Positions 41,110 to 54,760 are shown, counted from the first letter of the stretch. The stretch is DNA of 64,000 bases from Symbiodinium natans (GCA_905221605.1 CAJNDS010000252.1:1-64000); one strand, 5' to 3'. Program-made: numbers and translations. Notes: generated by a model not told the origin, from the letters alone.

Positions 41110-44100
41110 TTGTTTCTGGAGGCTGGCCCTCTAATTCCCCAAAGCTGCCACGACCGTTCGACCCATCAGAGGCATCAGCAGGCCTGGTTGCTTGGTGATG
41201 CGCTTTAGTTGTGCAGCCATGGATGGTTGCAAACGGTTCCCTTCAATACTGACCCCAAACGGATGTTGTGTGCCACGTGTGTACAAGTGCTTCTGAGTTG
41301 TTTTGCGTTGACGTTGAACTGACCTCAGCCGGATGCAGGAGAGGGTGAAGCAAGAGATGCCACTGCAAGGGCAATTCGCCGAAGCCCCGGGCTGTAGTTG
41401 TGTAGGTGTCTGAGTCTGGGCATTATACTGAAGTACGGTCCCGGACGATACCAGAAGTCCCCCGCCCCCGCTTGGCCCGCACCAAGCTTAGAACCATCCC
41501 CTCCTTTGGCCACCCCTTCCCCGTCGACCCCCTGCCGGCGCTTCTGCGCTGACTTGAGAACAAGAAAGCCTGAAGCCTGTCGTCCTGGCCGTGCTTTGCC
41601 GCTGCAGTGGCGGCAGGTTCCGGCCGCGGGGTCGTGTAGCCATAAAATTCGAGATGGAGAGGGGTTCGAGCACGCAATGGAATGTACTGGTATGTTTTTC
41701 CCCCACACTGGAGGTTTGAGTGCAAGCGCATTCAAAGAGGGTTCGAGATTCCAGTTGGGCGCTTCACGGCTGCTGTGAGCGCCAAGAACGGAACAGCGAC
41801 GAAATGCAACGAAACAAAATGTCGGCGAAGTTGTTATGAAACACCAACATGCAGTATGCCTGTCCACCGGCAAGAACGCCTGTCCACCGGCAAGAACAGC
41901 TCCGTAGCTCGGCAGATTCCGGCGCTGCGCGTCCTCTCTGGTCGTTGGTGTCAGAGTCTGGTGCTTGTTGTGTCAACGAGAGATGCCGTACAATTGGAAG
42001 CGGGAAGGCAATCTTGCACTTCATCAAGTCGGCCAGGCCACACACGTAGATGTGGTTTGTGCTTCTTCATTGCAATGTACGTCCGCACAGCTCTGAACGC
42101 ACATGTTCGTGCTGTTGGTGAGGTCCCGCGTTCTACAGCGCGTTCCCCGCGGGACCAGGCTGGATGGGAGCTGGGTGCTTTCGAATTCCCATGATTGGAA
42201 ATTTTCCTGGCCCAGGGGAGCGGATTGTTGTATCATTCTTTGCACCTCGAACTCGTCGTTCAGAAAACAACTTAATCCAAATGGAATGCAGCACAGAGCC
42301 CGAGTGTGATTCCAATCTGGAGAATGCCCCAACCAAGCGTTGTGTGAGGCCCGGCTTGAGGTGGCGGCGCCAATTCCAGTTGCTTGCCTTAAGTCCAGTC
42401 GGGGTTTGGTGCTCCTGCTTGCTCACCAGTAGTGACGAGGAGTTGTGTTCATCTGAGGCCAATGTGCTTTAGCTTAGGGAAGCAACCAGAATCCAGAATG
42501 TAAGTTGCGTGCCTTTGATCAACGTTTGTAGTTGCCGGCGTGTTTCACGGCATTGCCATGGGTATGTATTCAAGGACTTTTTCGACACGATCGAGGAGGA
42601 GAGAGTTGACGTGGCGCCACCAGTTGCAGTTGCTTTCCTTCGATCGATTTCCGTGTGGCCTGTTAGTTGATTGTTTTTTTTGCTATGTTCAGCGTTGCCA
42701 TGTGCATGAATGCAAGGACTTGTCCCAAACCATGAGCGAGGAGGACAACACCAGCTTCTTTTCCAGAAACTCGTGTCCGAACCAGTGAGGGTGCAGGTGG
42801 AATTGAAGCCATGCTTGTGCTTGTGTTTCACCTTGAGAAGCGGTGTCAGCGGGAATGGCGACGAGCTGGCGCAGCATTGACATGGATGCAGACTAACACT
42901 AGTGGCATTGCGGTACGAATGAGCACGCTTCTTAAGATGCCCAGCGGCGGGCCTCTGGTACACTGTGAAGCACCTGACACCGGCCAAGCTTAACAAACCG
43001 GGTGATCCTCAACATCGCACGTGCTTGATTTGGTGCGACTTCACAGGGAGTAGACACATTGGCTTGCGACCACGCCACGTGTGGTGGCCATGTTCGTGTT
43101 GGACGCAAAGACATGTGTTGTTTCCAGCATGCCGGCGCCCTTTGGACAACCACACTTCTTGGTAGCACGTCGCTGGGGACGCCCAGTACATGCGTGGCTG
43201 CGAAGCCAGCAGGGTGCCAGTGTACAGGCTCAGTGATGTAGGGAGTTCACTCTTGGGGTAGCCTGTAGTTTGCAACACTTCCCAAGCGACCCGCAAACGT
43301 TTGGCGGAAGCCCTCGGCCGTTGTGAGACTCGCCTTTCGGAGGTGTCGCAAGGTCCAGCGTGCATGTTGTGACGCATGCGTGGCGAAAAAGGTGACGGAT
43401 TTCTTTGCCAAGTGCCCTTCAATCCGACTCTCTTCTGCCTGAGAACATGCCTAGCCTCTCTTCTCATTACCTTGATGAGAGAAGGGTTGGGGCTGCTGAG
43501 TCCACGGCAGCTTGTACAGCTCAATGACGGTAGAGAGATCCGAGGACTCGGTGATGTTTGTGACTTGGTGGGCGGACGCACTCACCTCAGTTCCAATTGG
43601 CGCTTCAATCTTTGGTTTTTGGTGATCCAGACAATTTGATGTTGAGATCTGCAGCCTCACTGAATGAGGATCTTGGAGGTGGTTTCATGTGATGGTGCGG
43701 CACTTACAAATTCCAAGAGCATTGCACGAAGTGACGTGGGGTGTCGCTTGCCGCGTGCCATAGGTACTCAGATGCTGCCGTTTCGAAACGTGAACGTCCC
43801 GCTCACACACGTGATAATTCTTCTGCGGACACCCATGCCTCCCCCAGTACGCGAAAGAGCTCTTGAAGACCGAGTACGCATCAGGCCAGGCAAGGCTTTT
43901 CAAAGGCCCCGCCTCTGTCGCGGTGAGTGGCATCTGCTAGTATACGCAGCAGACGGCAGCGGAGAAGAAAAATGTGAGCTGCAATGTCGATGACATCGTA
44001 CGCCCCGACTGTGTGCAAGTCTGTGTGTAAGTCAAGCATCAAGAGCGACTGCAATCGAGCAGGGGCTTTGTTGTCTGCGTGTGGGTGTGTGTGTGTGTGC

Positions 44101-44870
44101 AACGTGCTTGCATGTGCTTGCAGGTGCGTGCACACGGGGAACATTGAGTATGCAGCATGCGGGTGAGCGCAGTCTAAACACCATGGCATGGGGGTCCCAC
44201 GGCAAGCGGCGATAGGACATCGGAGAACTAGCTGGATCTGCAGAGGGTTTACAAAGCATGGACATGACAACTTCTCGCTGAGGTGTAAAGATACAGTGTA
44301 ATCAAGACTAGCATGTGCAGTGACATGCTATGATTCATGATGTTAGGTAATAAGTTATCATGGTATGGTCAGGGCGGAGCTGAGGGACCGGCACAAGTTG
44401 GCATCTGCCGGCCTTGGCGCCTGCCTTGTGCTGCTGTTTGGTCAGAGCTTGCCCGCGTTCGCCAGCCTGGCAAGGCTCTTCTGTGGCCGTTCATGTTGCA
44501 TTTGTTGACAGTATTTCCCGTGATCTGATCTTCGCTGCCTGGAAGAAACTAGGAACACAGTATCTTAAGAAAAGCTGGGGATTTCAGCATACTTCCCGAT
44601 CCTTCTCACGTTTTGTCGTGTGTATGAGGGATGCTGTGCATTCATATGCCGCACTTGTTCTCCGCACTGACAGGCTCAGAGCGTTGTGACATGAGCGGCA
44701 ATTTGGAAAGTAATTTGCGCGAGTAATGGCTGTTTCAATGGATGTTTAGGGTGAATGCTCAGGGTCATGTTTCAGACAAGAATGAGGCCTTGGCAAGCTT
44801 GGTTCAGATTAGTGGCATAGGTGTAGTACTTGTACTCGTATGGGCAACAAGACCAGCAAAGATCCAATTC
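41110..44870. other. Stretch without recognised genes
   Basis: A 20-base perfect tandem pair (GCCTGTCCACCGGCAAGAAC) lies at 41858-41897. A GT-rich microsatellite is at 44081-44100. No domain-bearing exon was found. Confidence 0.4.
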
Positions 44871-44882
44871 TTGCCCAGGGCG

Positions 44883-46502
44883 ATGCCCAAACGCCCGATG
44901 CCGCAAGCCATCGTCTTTGTCACGGGGAACGCGAAAAAGCTGGAGGAGGCCAACAGGGGTGAGAAAGACAAGTAACCATATAGCAACACTTCATAGTATG
45001 TCCAACTTTGCTCCGGCAGGTGAAGCACATCTTGTCCTCAGGATCCGAGGAACTTCCTTTCGAGGTCACGTCTCAAAAGGCCGTGCAACCTTTTTGTGAG
45101 CACCACTTTCGGCCTCTCAAAAGTCTTCGATTGCCAATGGAACGAATCCTTGGCCAGATTGACCTGCCCGAGCTGCAGGGATCAAGCACGAAGGCGCCCA
45201 TAGCCGCAACAGCCTCTCTGTACACCCGTTTACAGTCCCTTCTGTGGTTCTGTGATTCCATGAAATATGCCAGGAGATCGCCGTGGAAAAGTGTCGTCTC
45301 GCTGCGGCCGCTCACCTCGTGACTGTGAAAGTCTAGGTCGCAGTGGATGCCATAGAAAGTGTTATGTTGAGCTTCAAGATGCTGTGAGCGGTGCTAACAC
45401 TTCAACACTGTGTCGCAGTGCCCCTTACTTTTTGTCGGACACCAGTGGACCACGGCACTGTGCCCACGAGCCCTTGTTTGAGGACCACGTGAAAGGGCCC
45501 GTGATGTGTGAGGACACCTCGCTGTGTTACCACGCCCTCAAGGACCTGCCAGGCGGGCTGTGGCGAAGACATTTTGGCAAGTGTGGTGCCAGATGCCAAT
45601 CAGGTCCATATATCAAGTGGTTCCTCGAGAAGTTGGGCCACGAAGGGCTGAACAAGCTTCTTGCGGGATACGAGGCTGGGCTCCCGTGATATGCCACCGA
45701 TGCCCTGAAGTGTAGTATCATTGATCATGTGTTTCGCTGCGGACGGATGTGCTTTATGGTCTGAACACGCCCCTTTTCTTGGCCGGAGTTAGCACGTGTG
45801 AGGACAAGTCGGCCTACGTGACTCCTCCGCAGAGCGGCCACACTGTTTGAGACAATTCGGACTTTTCGATATTTTGCGGAGAGCCCTCGGAGACAGCCTC
45901 GTGACCCCTTTTGTATATTCGCTCTTGAGACATCTTGAGGCTCATTTTGAGACCCTTTCCAAGGCGCAGTGCCTCTTCACGCTCTGCGCTGGGCCCGGCA
46001 AGGAGGTGCGTGTCTTCGATGGCCGCACGGAGGGGAAGATTGTGGAGGCCCGCGGCCCCAAGGACAGGCTTTTCCAACTCTCAAAGTTGTTAAAATGACA
46101 AAGGACTTAGACTCTTAGGACGACAAAATTTGCAGCGCCGGACCTTTGGGCTGGAGAGGCCCTGTGGAGCGAAGAGGAGCTGCAGTTGACAAGTTGACGC
46201 GAGCTGTTACAGGACTTTGGCTGGGATCCGGTTTTCGAGCCTACAGAGGGCGAGGGAAAGACCTTTGCTGAGATGACGACGCTCGGCTCAGTACAAACAT
46301 CCACCGAGCTGACCAGCCATCAGCCTAAACTTGGGGTTTCTGTTGTCGTGAGTCAGCTACTGTTCTGCACAGGAAGGAGGCAAAGAATGCCATTTCCCAT
46401 CGTGGCCGAGCATTGCAAGAGCTACGCACCTGGCTTATCGCGAATGCCGCGACCTGGCTCGCATTGAAGCATTGGGAGGGGCTAAATCGATGTTCGACTC
46501 AG
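44883..46502 (+). CDS. ITPA: Inosine triphosphate pyrophosphatase (ITPA/HAM1 family), ten exons
   Basis: Hydrolyses ITP, dITP and XTP to monophosphates and so cleans the nucleotide pool. Inferred exons: 44883-44948, 45020-45079, 45158-45193, 45274 to 45306 or 45309, 45483-45552, 45604-45674, 45803-45817, 45964-46062, 46213 to 46277 or 46280, 46373-46502. The joined protein is about 216 aa (human enzyme 194). Family motifs in order: [80 protein letters not shown]. An extra 20 residues follow at the C-terminus. Most introns are 51-173 bases and start GC; one is GT, one GA, and one GC or GA. All end AG. AG at 44877-44878, just before the ATG, could accept the spliced leader. All conserved catalytic motifs are present, so the gene looks functional. 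Confidence 0.9.
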
Positions 46503-47590
46503 TGATTTTTTAGCTGGGGGAACCGAGAGCCAAGTTGGGCACCGCCCGAGGCATCCTTCGAAGAGGAAGCCAAGTGACGTGAACTTATTGGCACGTCCTC
46601 AGTGCAGCAGTCCGGGTGTGGCGGTCGTATCGGAAAGGGAACAAAAAGACAGAATCCTTCCTGCGCACATGTAGAGTTGTTTGCATGTTTTGTCCATGTT
46701 TTCAATGCCTTCTCCAATTTCGCGGATTTGGGGAGTCGGGAGTCGGGAGTCGGGAGGTCGCTTCTCTTCTTCCGCGGATGTGAGGTGTCGAAGGTCGCTT
46801 CGCTTCTTTTTCAGCAGGTCTGTACCGTGCAGGGTGCACTGTTCGCCACTTCCGGTTCCCTTCGGCTCACAAGCTCTGGGGGGGGATGCCAGGGGCGCGC
46901 CTCCGTCCCATCCTGGAACTTGGGAGAAGGGAAGCTCAGAGGCCGCAGAAGCGGCCCCGGGTCCTCTGCTGGCTGCCCAGCTCTCCTTTGCTGGCCGGTG
47001 TTGTGGTTCGTTTTTTGCAGCTCTGTGCTTTCTGATGCGTTATAGGAGAGGGCGCCCCTGCGCTGAGTGAGGCCGATGAGGTCGCGCTGGCGGCCAGCGA
47101 GGCATCGAATTGTTGCAACCATGCAACAATCATGCAACAATCCTGCTCTCTCGCTCTGCTCTTGTGCGCTTGTATCTGTGCTTTTGTGCATTTTGTGCCT
47201 TTTTGGGCATTTTGTGCATTTTGTGCTGAGGCTGTAAGATGGTGGCAGCTTCGGCAGACCCTGTTCCACAGCTGCTTCACGGGTCGGGGGCTGACTGCAG
47301 AGAGCGTACAGGAGCTTACAATGTTGCAAGGAACTGTCGGCTCAGGCATTGGCTGGACTCGATCGGGCACTCCATCATTGTGAGCTGCCCAGATGCTGAT
47401 GGTTGCCGATCCCATTCTGAGCCAATGCTGTGTCATAGCCGATGGCACAGACCAAGCAGCGACGAGCAACTGTTGAGACAGGTCAGCAAGACTCCTGACG
47501 AGGCGGGCTGCTAGAGCTGCGTGCCCGGGCGTGACGTTTGCCTGTTGTATTTGAGCATGTAGAGATTTGGTGAGGCACAGGTCGTTTGTG
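46503..47590. other. Downstream of ITPA: simple tandem motifs, no recognised gene
   Basis: GGGAGTC is repeated four times at about 46733-46757. TTTTGTGCA-like units recur at 47181-47226. CATGCAACAAT is doubled at 47121-47141. A frame around 47230-47380 (TGRGLTAESVQELTMLQG) looks exon-like but has no family. Confidence 0.4.
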
Positions 47591-47596
47591 TCGCAG

Positions 47597-48063
47597 CCCT
47601 GATGCGAAGGACTTGATCTTCACCGCAGTGCTCACGCCTCTTGTGGACCATCCCGATGCAAGAGACCGTGTCCTGCGGATCGACAGGACGCCAAGCCACG
47701 CAGCCCGAGCGGGGTAAAGTTCTTCTGGGGACGAAAGTGGCACTGGTGACAGTCTGACATCAAATATGAGGATCTTGAAACAGACTTAAGAGAAGACATG
47801 GCGAGCTTCGCGAGGCCTCAGGAGAGCTGGAAGTGGCGCTGTGGGAACGCCAGCCTAGAGCTCGCCGATGCTTGGTTTATGCTTGGTTTATGGAGGTTCA
47901 GTGGTTCATGATTTTCATACCTTAATGGTGATTCTGGTTCGACCCACGTGCCTGAAGCGCCCAACAACCGCGGCCCTTGAAACGCTTTCCGAGGATGAGC
48001 AGAACCAAAGGCTCGTATGGATCACCGAGGCGCTGCGGGCGATCGGGAGATTGGGCGATTAGG
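47597..48063 (+). CDS. Exon-like pieces of an unrecognised gene
   Basis: Three plus-strand pieces have good codon-like composition and AG upstream. 47598-47719 reads PDAKDLIFTAVLTPLVDHPD. 47773-47890 reads DLETDLREDMASFARPQESW. 47928-48063 reads VILVRPTCLKRPTTAALETL and then LSEDEQNQRLVWITEALRAI, ending in a TAG stop at 48060-48062. The last could be the 3' exon. I do not recognise a family. Phases between pieces were not proven. Confidence 0.3.
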
Positions 48064-50090
48064 CGATTAAACGCCACGAAGCACACCGGTAGTGCTGCAG
48101 GCGAAGCCAGTGATCTACAGCTTTAGGGACAGCAGTTTTTGGCCAACTTGAGCCGATCTTTCGGCAATTGCTGTAACCCGAAGCCGTTTTTTGCAGAGGA
48201 CGGCCGGCGCAACGTCTGGTCCAGGACAAAGGAGCTCTCGGCGCAGCTCTCGGCGGGGTCCAGGAGCGATGAACGAGCAAAATTCGCTTAAGAGATGTGA
48301 GAGTTTTTTTGTTAAAGCGAGTTTCTGTGGGGTTTGAGAGTTCTTCTGATCCATGCGCCGCGCTATGGCCGTTGTTGCCCATGCCTGAAGCTCCTCACAT
48401 CGCGAGCTAGAAGCTGCAGGTCTAGATGTTGGCAAAGATCCGAGACACACATGGGGTTGAGGGATGTTGAGGGTGTTGTAGAGCAGAAGTGCATTTCCGC
48501 ATCCAGGAGTGGGGAGAGAGAGCTGGCGGAGGATAGCGACAAAGACACCGACAGGTGAGCCCTCAGATTTCGTGGAGTTGGGGTTAAACATGTCGGAGAC
48601 TTGAACTTACCCTTGCCTCTCAGCGACTTTGGGGGGGAGGGAGGAAGGGAACAAAGGGTTTTGCACCGGCTTCTGAGCGAGATTCTGACCATGCCATTCA
48701 CGCATGTCCACCCTCATCTCGTGGATCGAACCGTTTTCCGCCAGCACCAAGCCATGATCAGAAGCCCCCCCCCATCTTTCCCAAACCATAAGGGAAACCG
48801 GGCGAAACCCTGCAGTTCAGAATCCTCAGCTCTGCTCAGTATCGCTTTTCCTTGGCTGCTGAACAACTCCGCACCCGAGCCCTGGCTTCCACTGGCCGGC
48901 GGCCTAGAATGGGGTTAGCATGAAGGACCACAGGAATGACCTGGATTGCACTGCTTAGGATTGCTTCGGCTTTGAGGCGCTTAGGGTTTGGATGGTTATT
49001 CACAGATCTACAAGATTTGCAGGGATGCGTTCGGTGCATTGGAGCTAGTTACTTCATGCCCTCTAGATTGCTAGATTGTGAATCAATGCCCAGTTCCCTG
49101 AGGCCGGCATTCAAACCCTCACAGGACCATCTCTTGTCCGCCTTGTCAGGAAATCCTCAAAAGATCCCCAGAAAGACAGGTGGTTCGTGTTCCTCTGGTG
49201 GGCCTTTTTCGAGTGGTCACACTCGACACACTCATCCGTTGAGCCCTAGGCCTAAAACTTTTCCGAAGGGCGTTCGATGCAGCCGCTTCGGGTCCCAAGT
49301 TGAACCCTGAAGTGCACGGAAAGGGGGAGACGAATGCGGACAGGGACGATGGGTGGCTAAACGATGCACGCGATGTAAGCCGCAAGCCCGCACTCCCAGG
49401 ATGTTCCCCGAGACATCCTCTATGACGGAGCACGCCGGGGAGCTCAGCACGGCCAAAGTCATCCATCCGGGCACCCGAGTGTGTCTTAATGTGTTGTAGA
49501 TGTTTTGCTCGTCGTAGTGCTATGGGCATTGAACTCACTGCTCGGCCGAGGAGTAGCAGCCCTGCTGGATATCAGGCAGATGATCGGTGCACGGAGCGAG
49601 CCACAGGACAGAACTTCAAACCCTCACTGCAGCTCCAGGTCATTAGCTCAGTACACACCAGTTTGGAGGGCCACGGAAGCTCCGTTAAGGACTCCTAGAC
49701 CCCAAGCATGTAGGCATGTGTCAAGAGTGGTGTCTGCGGTGTCTGACAGAAACCCACTTGGGCTGTTAACCGTGACTCCTCGCATAGACACGGGTGGCAA
49801 GGTCAAGGTGCCAGCTGTGTGTCGAGTGCAACATGTAGCTACGCAGCTCACATACAGCAGAGCATGGAGGCGATGCTCTGAAACTCGTTCTGATCGTGCA
49901 GAACGGCGTCAAACTATGCGAAGTGGGTGAGCAGTGCTCTTCAGCTGGCTGTAGCGCAGGTTCCTTTTGAGGATGTAATTCCGAGATATTATTTGAGGCA
50001 CTGCTCGCAAATATTTTTCCACAGGCCACAGGACCATAAAAGGAGCGAAGGCCAGTACAAGTAAGACTGAGAGAACGAGGTCTCCCAACC
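48064..50090. other. Stretch without recognised genes
   Basis: Short frames only. C-runs near 48767-48776 and G-runs near 48632-48640 are simple sequence. Nothing else supported. Confidence 0.4.
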
Positions 50091-50094
50091 GTTT

Positions 50095-50365
50095 TTGCAA
50101 TGCTCGAGGAGCGCCTCACGCACATCTTGATGGACCACGACTTGCACCCCACGCGCCCGAGATCTTAGACTGGTGGGTTCTTACAGGCTTATGGCTTATA
50201 CAGGCTTCAGGGACGTGCCCATCCCCACTCCTCTCTCGGACCTCATGCTGAAGCCCGGACTCTTGTAAGGCCAGGGTGGCGACTACCTGATTCCAGGGGT
50301 CGACTCGCCCCTGTGGAAGACGCTGGACGTGTCCGAGCCCATGCGCCGCAGTTCCCTGACCGGCA
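50095..50365 (+). CDS. Exon-like pieces of an unrecognised gene
   Basis: 50102-50170 reads MLEERLTHILMDHDLHPTRP then stops. 50209-50268 reads DVPIPTPLSDLMLKPGLL. 50289-50365 reads DYLIPGVDSPLWKTLDVSEP. The last two share one style and could be neighbouring exons. No family recognised. Confidence 0.28.
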
Positions 50366-53300
50366 TTTCAGTCACAAGCCAAACAGCCCAGTCTGAAAAA
50401 ACATGCTTGTGTCCAACTGTTCATCTTAGGCTAGCTGTAGGCTGCTGTGAAGCAGGCTTATGTCTGGCAGCTGTAGCCAGGATGCCGTGTAGGTTACAAG
50501 CGAGATAGGAAGAAGAAAGAGTGCGCAAGAAGGCCCACTAAAAAGTAATTAAAAAAAGGCCTTTCTGTACGCTACAACTTTAATGTAATTATCCTCATAT
50601 CTCCCCTGTTTTTTATCTTTCTTTATTACGCGGGTTTCCTTGCCACGCTTGAATCAGACCCGAGGCGACCCATGTGCCGAGACCCAAAGGTGCCACGAAG
50701 TTGAACCGCGCCGGCCGTGCAGGGAATGTGGGCACGTATCCAAGACCAAGAGAAGCGCGAGCGTGTCTCTTTGAACTCGCCCGAGAAAACGAACACAAGT
50801 TCACAGACCGGCTTGGTAGTTTGAAGAGCACCAAGCGAACTTTGTGTCGCCAGCACGGGACAGTCGTGGACGAAGTCCTGCAATCGTTTCACAGGGAAAG
50901 GAGAACAGCTGAACTACCCCTTGCGCGCTGATGGCCGACAGCATGACTGCAGACCCAATCCTTGAGGCTTTGGAAACGATATTAGCCTCGTTGCGTGCAA
51001 ACGTGGACGTGCCAACCGTGGCGACATCCACCGAGTGAGCCCTGCTCGAGACACGGGCACTGGGAGATCCGGAAAGGGCTCCCGCAAACATGGTCCAGGC
51101 TAAGGCAAGGCGAAGCCGACGTCGCTGTCGTCAGCTCCGAACGAAGCAGCGAGACTACGCAAACACATCGCAAAGAGTCTTTCAATGGACAAGGCTTGTT
51201 TCGGGGGGCCTCTATACAGATTCCTCGGAATTGTCAAGCGCTCCCTACAGAACCGCCCTTATGACCTCCCTCGAGAAGACCCCCAGTTGCGGATGCCTTT
51301 GCGAAATTTTCAGATGCATGCAGCACCCAATCGCAAGCGCATGCGTCAAGCAAGGCCGTGTGCCACAGTTTTGTTTCACGCCTGGCATTTGACCTACATA
51401 ATGACCACGTCTCTGGGGCACAGGTATTGCGCAGAGAATCAGCAGAATACCACACGAGGCGGGTGTCATGCTCTCCAGATCATTGCATGACACTGTGGGG
51501 CAGTGTAGGGCTCAGTCTTTGGGTGTAGGATGATCGGGGAGTTGCTTGGGGAGTGCTTGGGCGACCAGGTGCTTTCTCAGCGTGTCAGCTGGAGCGGGAA
51601 CTCGGAGGTGGTCGCAAGTTTCAAAGTTGTGAGAGATTGTGCCGACCAGACTTGAGAGATCTCTCTGATCGAGATTCTGACTCCGCATGAGGAGTCTGCG
51701 CTTTGCAACTACCGAAGATTTTCGGGGGTTCTGTGATGACATGATCCAACGAGGGTTGCTGCGATGTCCAGGTTTGGGTCGGGCGGCACAAAATTTCGTG
51801 CCGCTCCCGAGACATCCAGGCATGGACTCTGCTGGCATGTGCGCCAATGTGTGCCGCAGATGAGAGAAAGATAGAGAAAGCATATCGCTGCCAGGCCCTG
51901 AATGCCAGATGGGTTCCTCCGTTCCAGGACGAACGGAAACCGCTGGAAATCGCAGGGGCCACAGATCAAGCCCAGATCGTCGGACTCATTCGGATGTGGT
52001 GATGTGGCCCCGTTACCATTTGCAACCCGCGCCATTCCCGGCGCCCTGCTTCCACTCCCCCCGGAAACAGTGCGACGGAGACTGCAGCAAATTTTTCATC
52101 GCCAGCATGGGCCCTTTCCGCCATCACCCCAAACTGGCGAAGCTGGCCGGACTGCCCAAGAAGAGGCAAGTGGAGATACGTGGAGATCGAAACAGAAGAG
52201 CAGGTGGCAATAAACGTAGACTAGCATACCTTTCCCCTCCTGCAGAGAACATAGGTATTGGAGGTTAGAGTTTGAACGGGATGTGTTATGCACCGAGGCA
52301 CGCTTGTTGGCCTTGTACAGCGTTTTTGACAATCCGTTGAGCAATCGTCGCAATGGCGTTCATCTGGGGCTGGCTGCTCAGATGTGCTCAGCAAGTTTTC
52401 AGCAAGTGATCCACGTCCTCACAGAAAGCTTGGAGGTTGGACCCTGAGATTCGGCGACATTGTGATTTTGAGCTGTTTGCCTCGCCGCTGAATGCAGCCG
52501 TCCAAAACGGCCCCGGGCCTACGAGAAAGGGAAGAAAGAACGGAGAAAGAAAGAGGCGAGATCGGGAATAAAAGGGACAGAACGGAGGGACTCCGAAGTT
52601 GCCTCCCTTCCCCACCCGCCCACACCCCCGCCCTTTGAAGCCCTTTTCTGGGATTGTGGGGCTCCGTCTCTGCTCAGGGCGCTTCTCAAGCAAATGGCCT
52701 CACGTCGAGCGGCGGCCTCAAGCTCCCCGTGAGCCTCTCTCTCTGTGATCCCCTCTGTGATTCCCTGGCGCGCACGCTCCTCTCTCTCTGCTCCTCCCCC
52801 GTGCTCCTCCCCCTCCATGCTCCTCTGTCAAGGTGGCGTTTCGGTTCCATAGGACGCTGCGGGTGCAGAAGTTGGCTGTTTCTGTCCAGGGTGCAGCTTC
52901 AGCCAAACGCGTGCGCAAGGATCATATCCTTCTGTTATCGACTACCTGCCCGTGAATTCGGTTGTGTGCATCAATCCTCCGTTTACAGAGGCCAGGTCCT
53001 GGGTGATGCTACAACAGACGCGGAAATCAAGCCGCCTCACGCCGAAAACCAGCAGAGGGTTGGACATGGTTGGACATGGAGATGTGGTCCGCGCGAGTCG
53101 GTGCGAGTTATTTGCCTACGCCTCATCCCCATGTTCAAGCTACCTTCTTCGCCCCTGCCAGGCCTACCTCGCCGACGTCATGGCGCGTCTAGCCGAGCTG
53201 AAGTGGCTCGGACGAGCTAAGCATCCCGAAGTAGCAAGCCGCAGCAAAAGCGCGCATCCGCACACACACACACACAAAACTCCCGAAAACCCGAGGTGAC

Positions 53301-53960
53301 CCATCAAACGCCCCATACTAAAGCCTCGAAGCCCGGATCCCAAGAATCCACCGAGACTCCGCTTCCGGCTTCGAATCGCTGTGCCGATCCTGGAGGTGTT
53401 TTTGACGATTGCAAAATCAGCTGGGAAGAGGTTTGGGACGTCGTTTGAGATATGTCGGGAAGTTGAATGAAGTTGAGCAGGGTTGCTTCAGGAAAGTCTG
53501 AGCGTGAGGATTCGTGCACCGGTTGGGGTTCAACTTACGTCTTTTTGCCTCAGCGCATTCCCCAGGTGGAAGTATTCCAACGCAAGTGAGGGGAAACTGC
53601 CCAGGAAAGCTTACAAAGCATGTTCGAGCCAACTCCACGCCCCAAGAAAAGCGTGGCAAAAAAAACATTTGATTCTAAACTCTTCCCAGTGCAGCCCGCC
53701 GAGTTGTGATTCTTTTGACAGGCACCTTGGCGGTCACGGCTTCAAAGTTCACTTCCCGTTCCGCCGTCGGGCCGCAAACGAGCTAGTATGAACATGTAGT
53801 TATTGCGCCCTCGAGTTCAGAAAACTTCGGAGTGAGGGTGGCTATAGGGGCTTGGGGGGGCTTGGGGAGGGGGTTTGAGCAGTTTGATGGGTTAGACGCT
53901 TAGACGGTCAGACATGTTGAAACACCGGCATCGGGAGTTGGCCCGATGGTTTCGAGTGTT
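50366..53960. other. Stretch without confidently recognised genes
   Basis: 50674-50931 has an 85-codon plus-strand frame beginning MPRPKGATKLNRAGRAG with no family. 53150-53220 reads CQAYLADVMARLAELKWLG. CACACACACACACA at 53263-53276 is a microsatellite. 52740-52820 is CT-rich. Confidence 0.35.
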
Positions 53961-54760
53961 GGGGCTTTGAGTTTATTTGAGAAGCCGCAGGCAGCTCCTC
54001 AAGACGTACTACGACGCCACGGCGGAGACTCCGGCGGACGTGCCGGCCTAAATCCTGGCACAACAGGCGGTGCTTAGCCTGGGATCGGCAGACAATGCAT
54101 GAAGCCGCAGCAGGAGACAGCGCTTCGTGTCTTACACCGAGGTGTTGCATCCTACTCTCCTGTGGGAGGAGCACTGAGATTGAGCAACTGAGAGAGAGCA
54201 ACTGAGAGAGCCACTGAGAGAGTGCTGAGAGAGCACGGGGATGAAGCTGAAGTTGCGCCCCGCTCTGCGAGGACCCCCGGTGTCCACCGAGGCCCCGAGA
54301 GTCTGCTGTAAGGGTGCTGGAATGGACTGTGCGTTAAACTTCCTCAAGCTCCACCAAATATGGCCGCCTGAGGAATGAAACGCCCTCTCAGCTTGGAGCC
54401 TTTGCAGGCTCAGCAAGCTGCGGGACCTTCAGCCACGTGACCCACGTGAAGACGAAACCGAAGATCATTCGGGCGCCGCCGAATGGAGTGGTCATCTTCG
54501 ATTTTCGGAAGTCGCGAGTTTTGGGCTATGTCGGCTATGTGTCTTTGTGGAGTTCAGGCTGCTGCTGCCGTAAATTCGTGCCATTGCAAGTCAACAGCAA
54601 TGTACTTCTGACCAGGCCGTGCGCATGGCTTGGTGCATGCTGAGCCCCATGGACATGCAAGCCGCACTCGAAGAGAAGGCCAAGGGGGCCCTGCCGAAGC
54701 TGCGCTTGCCCAAAGTCGAGTGTATTGTCCCCGGCAAGGGTTGTGCATGTTGATCATAGG
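53961..54760 (+). CDS. Exon-like pieces of unrecognised genes
   Basis: 53986-54050 reads RRQLLKTYYDATAETPADVP then A and a TAA stop, a likely last exon. 54437-54535 reads MTHVKTKPKIIRAPPNGVVI. 54629-54740 reads LSPMDMQAALEEKAKGALPK. None resembles a family I know. Confidence 0.28.

Noticed and set aside
41730-41755. GGTTCGAGATTCC resembling a tRNA B box
   Set aside because: No matching A box or cloverleaf upstream.
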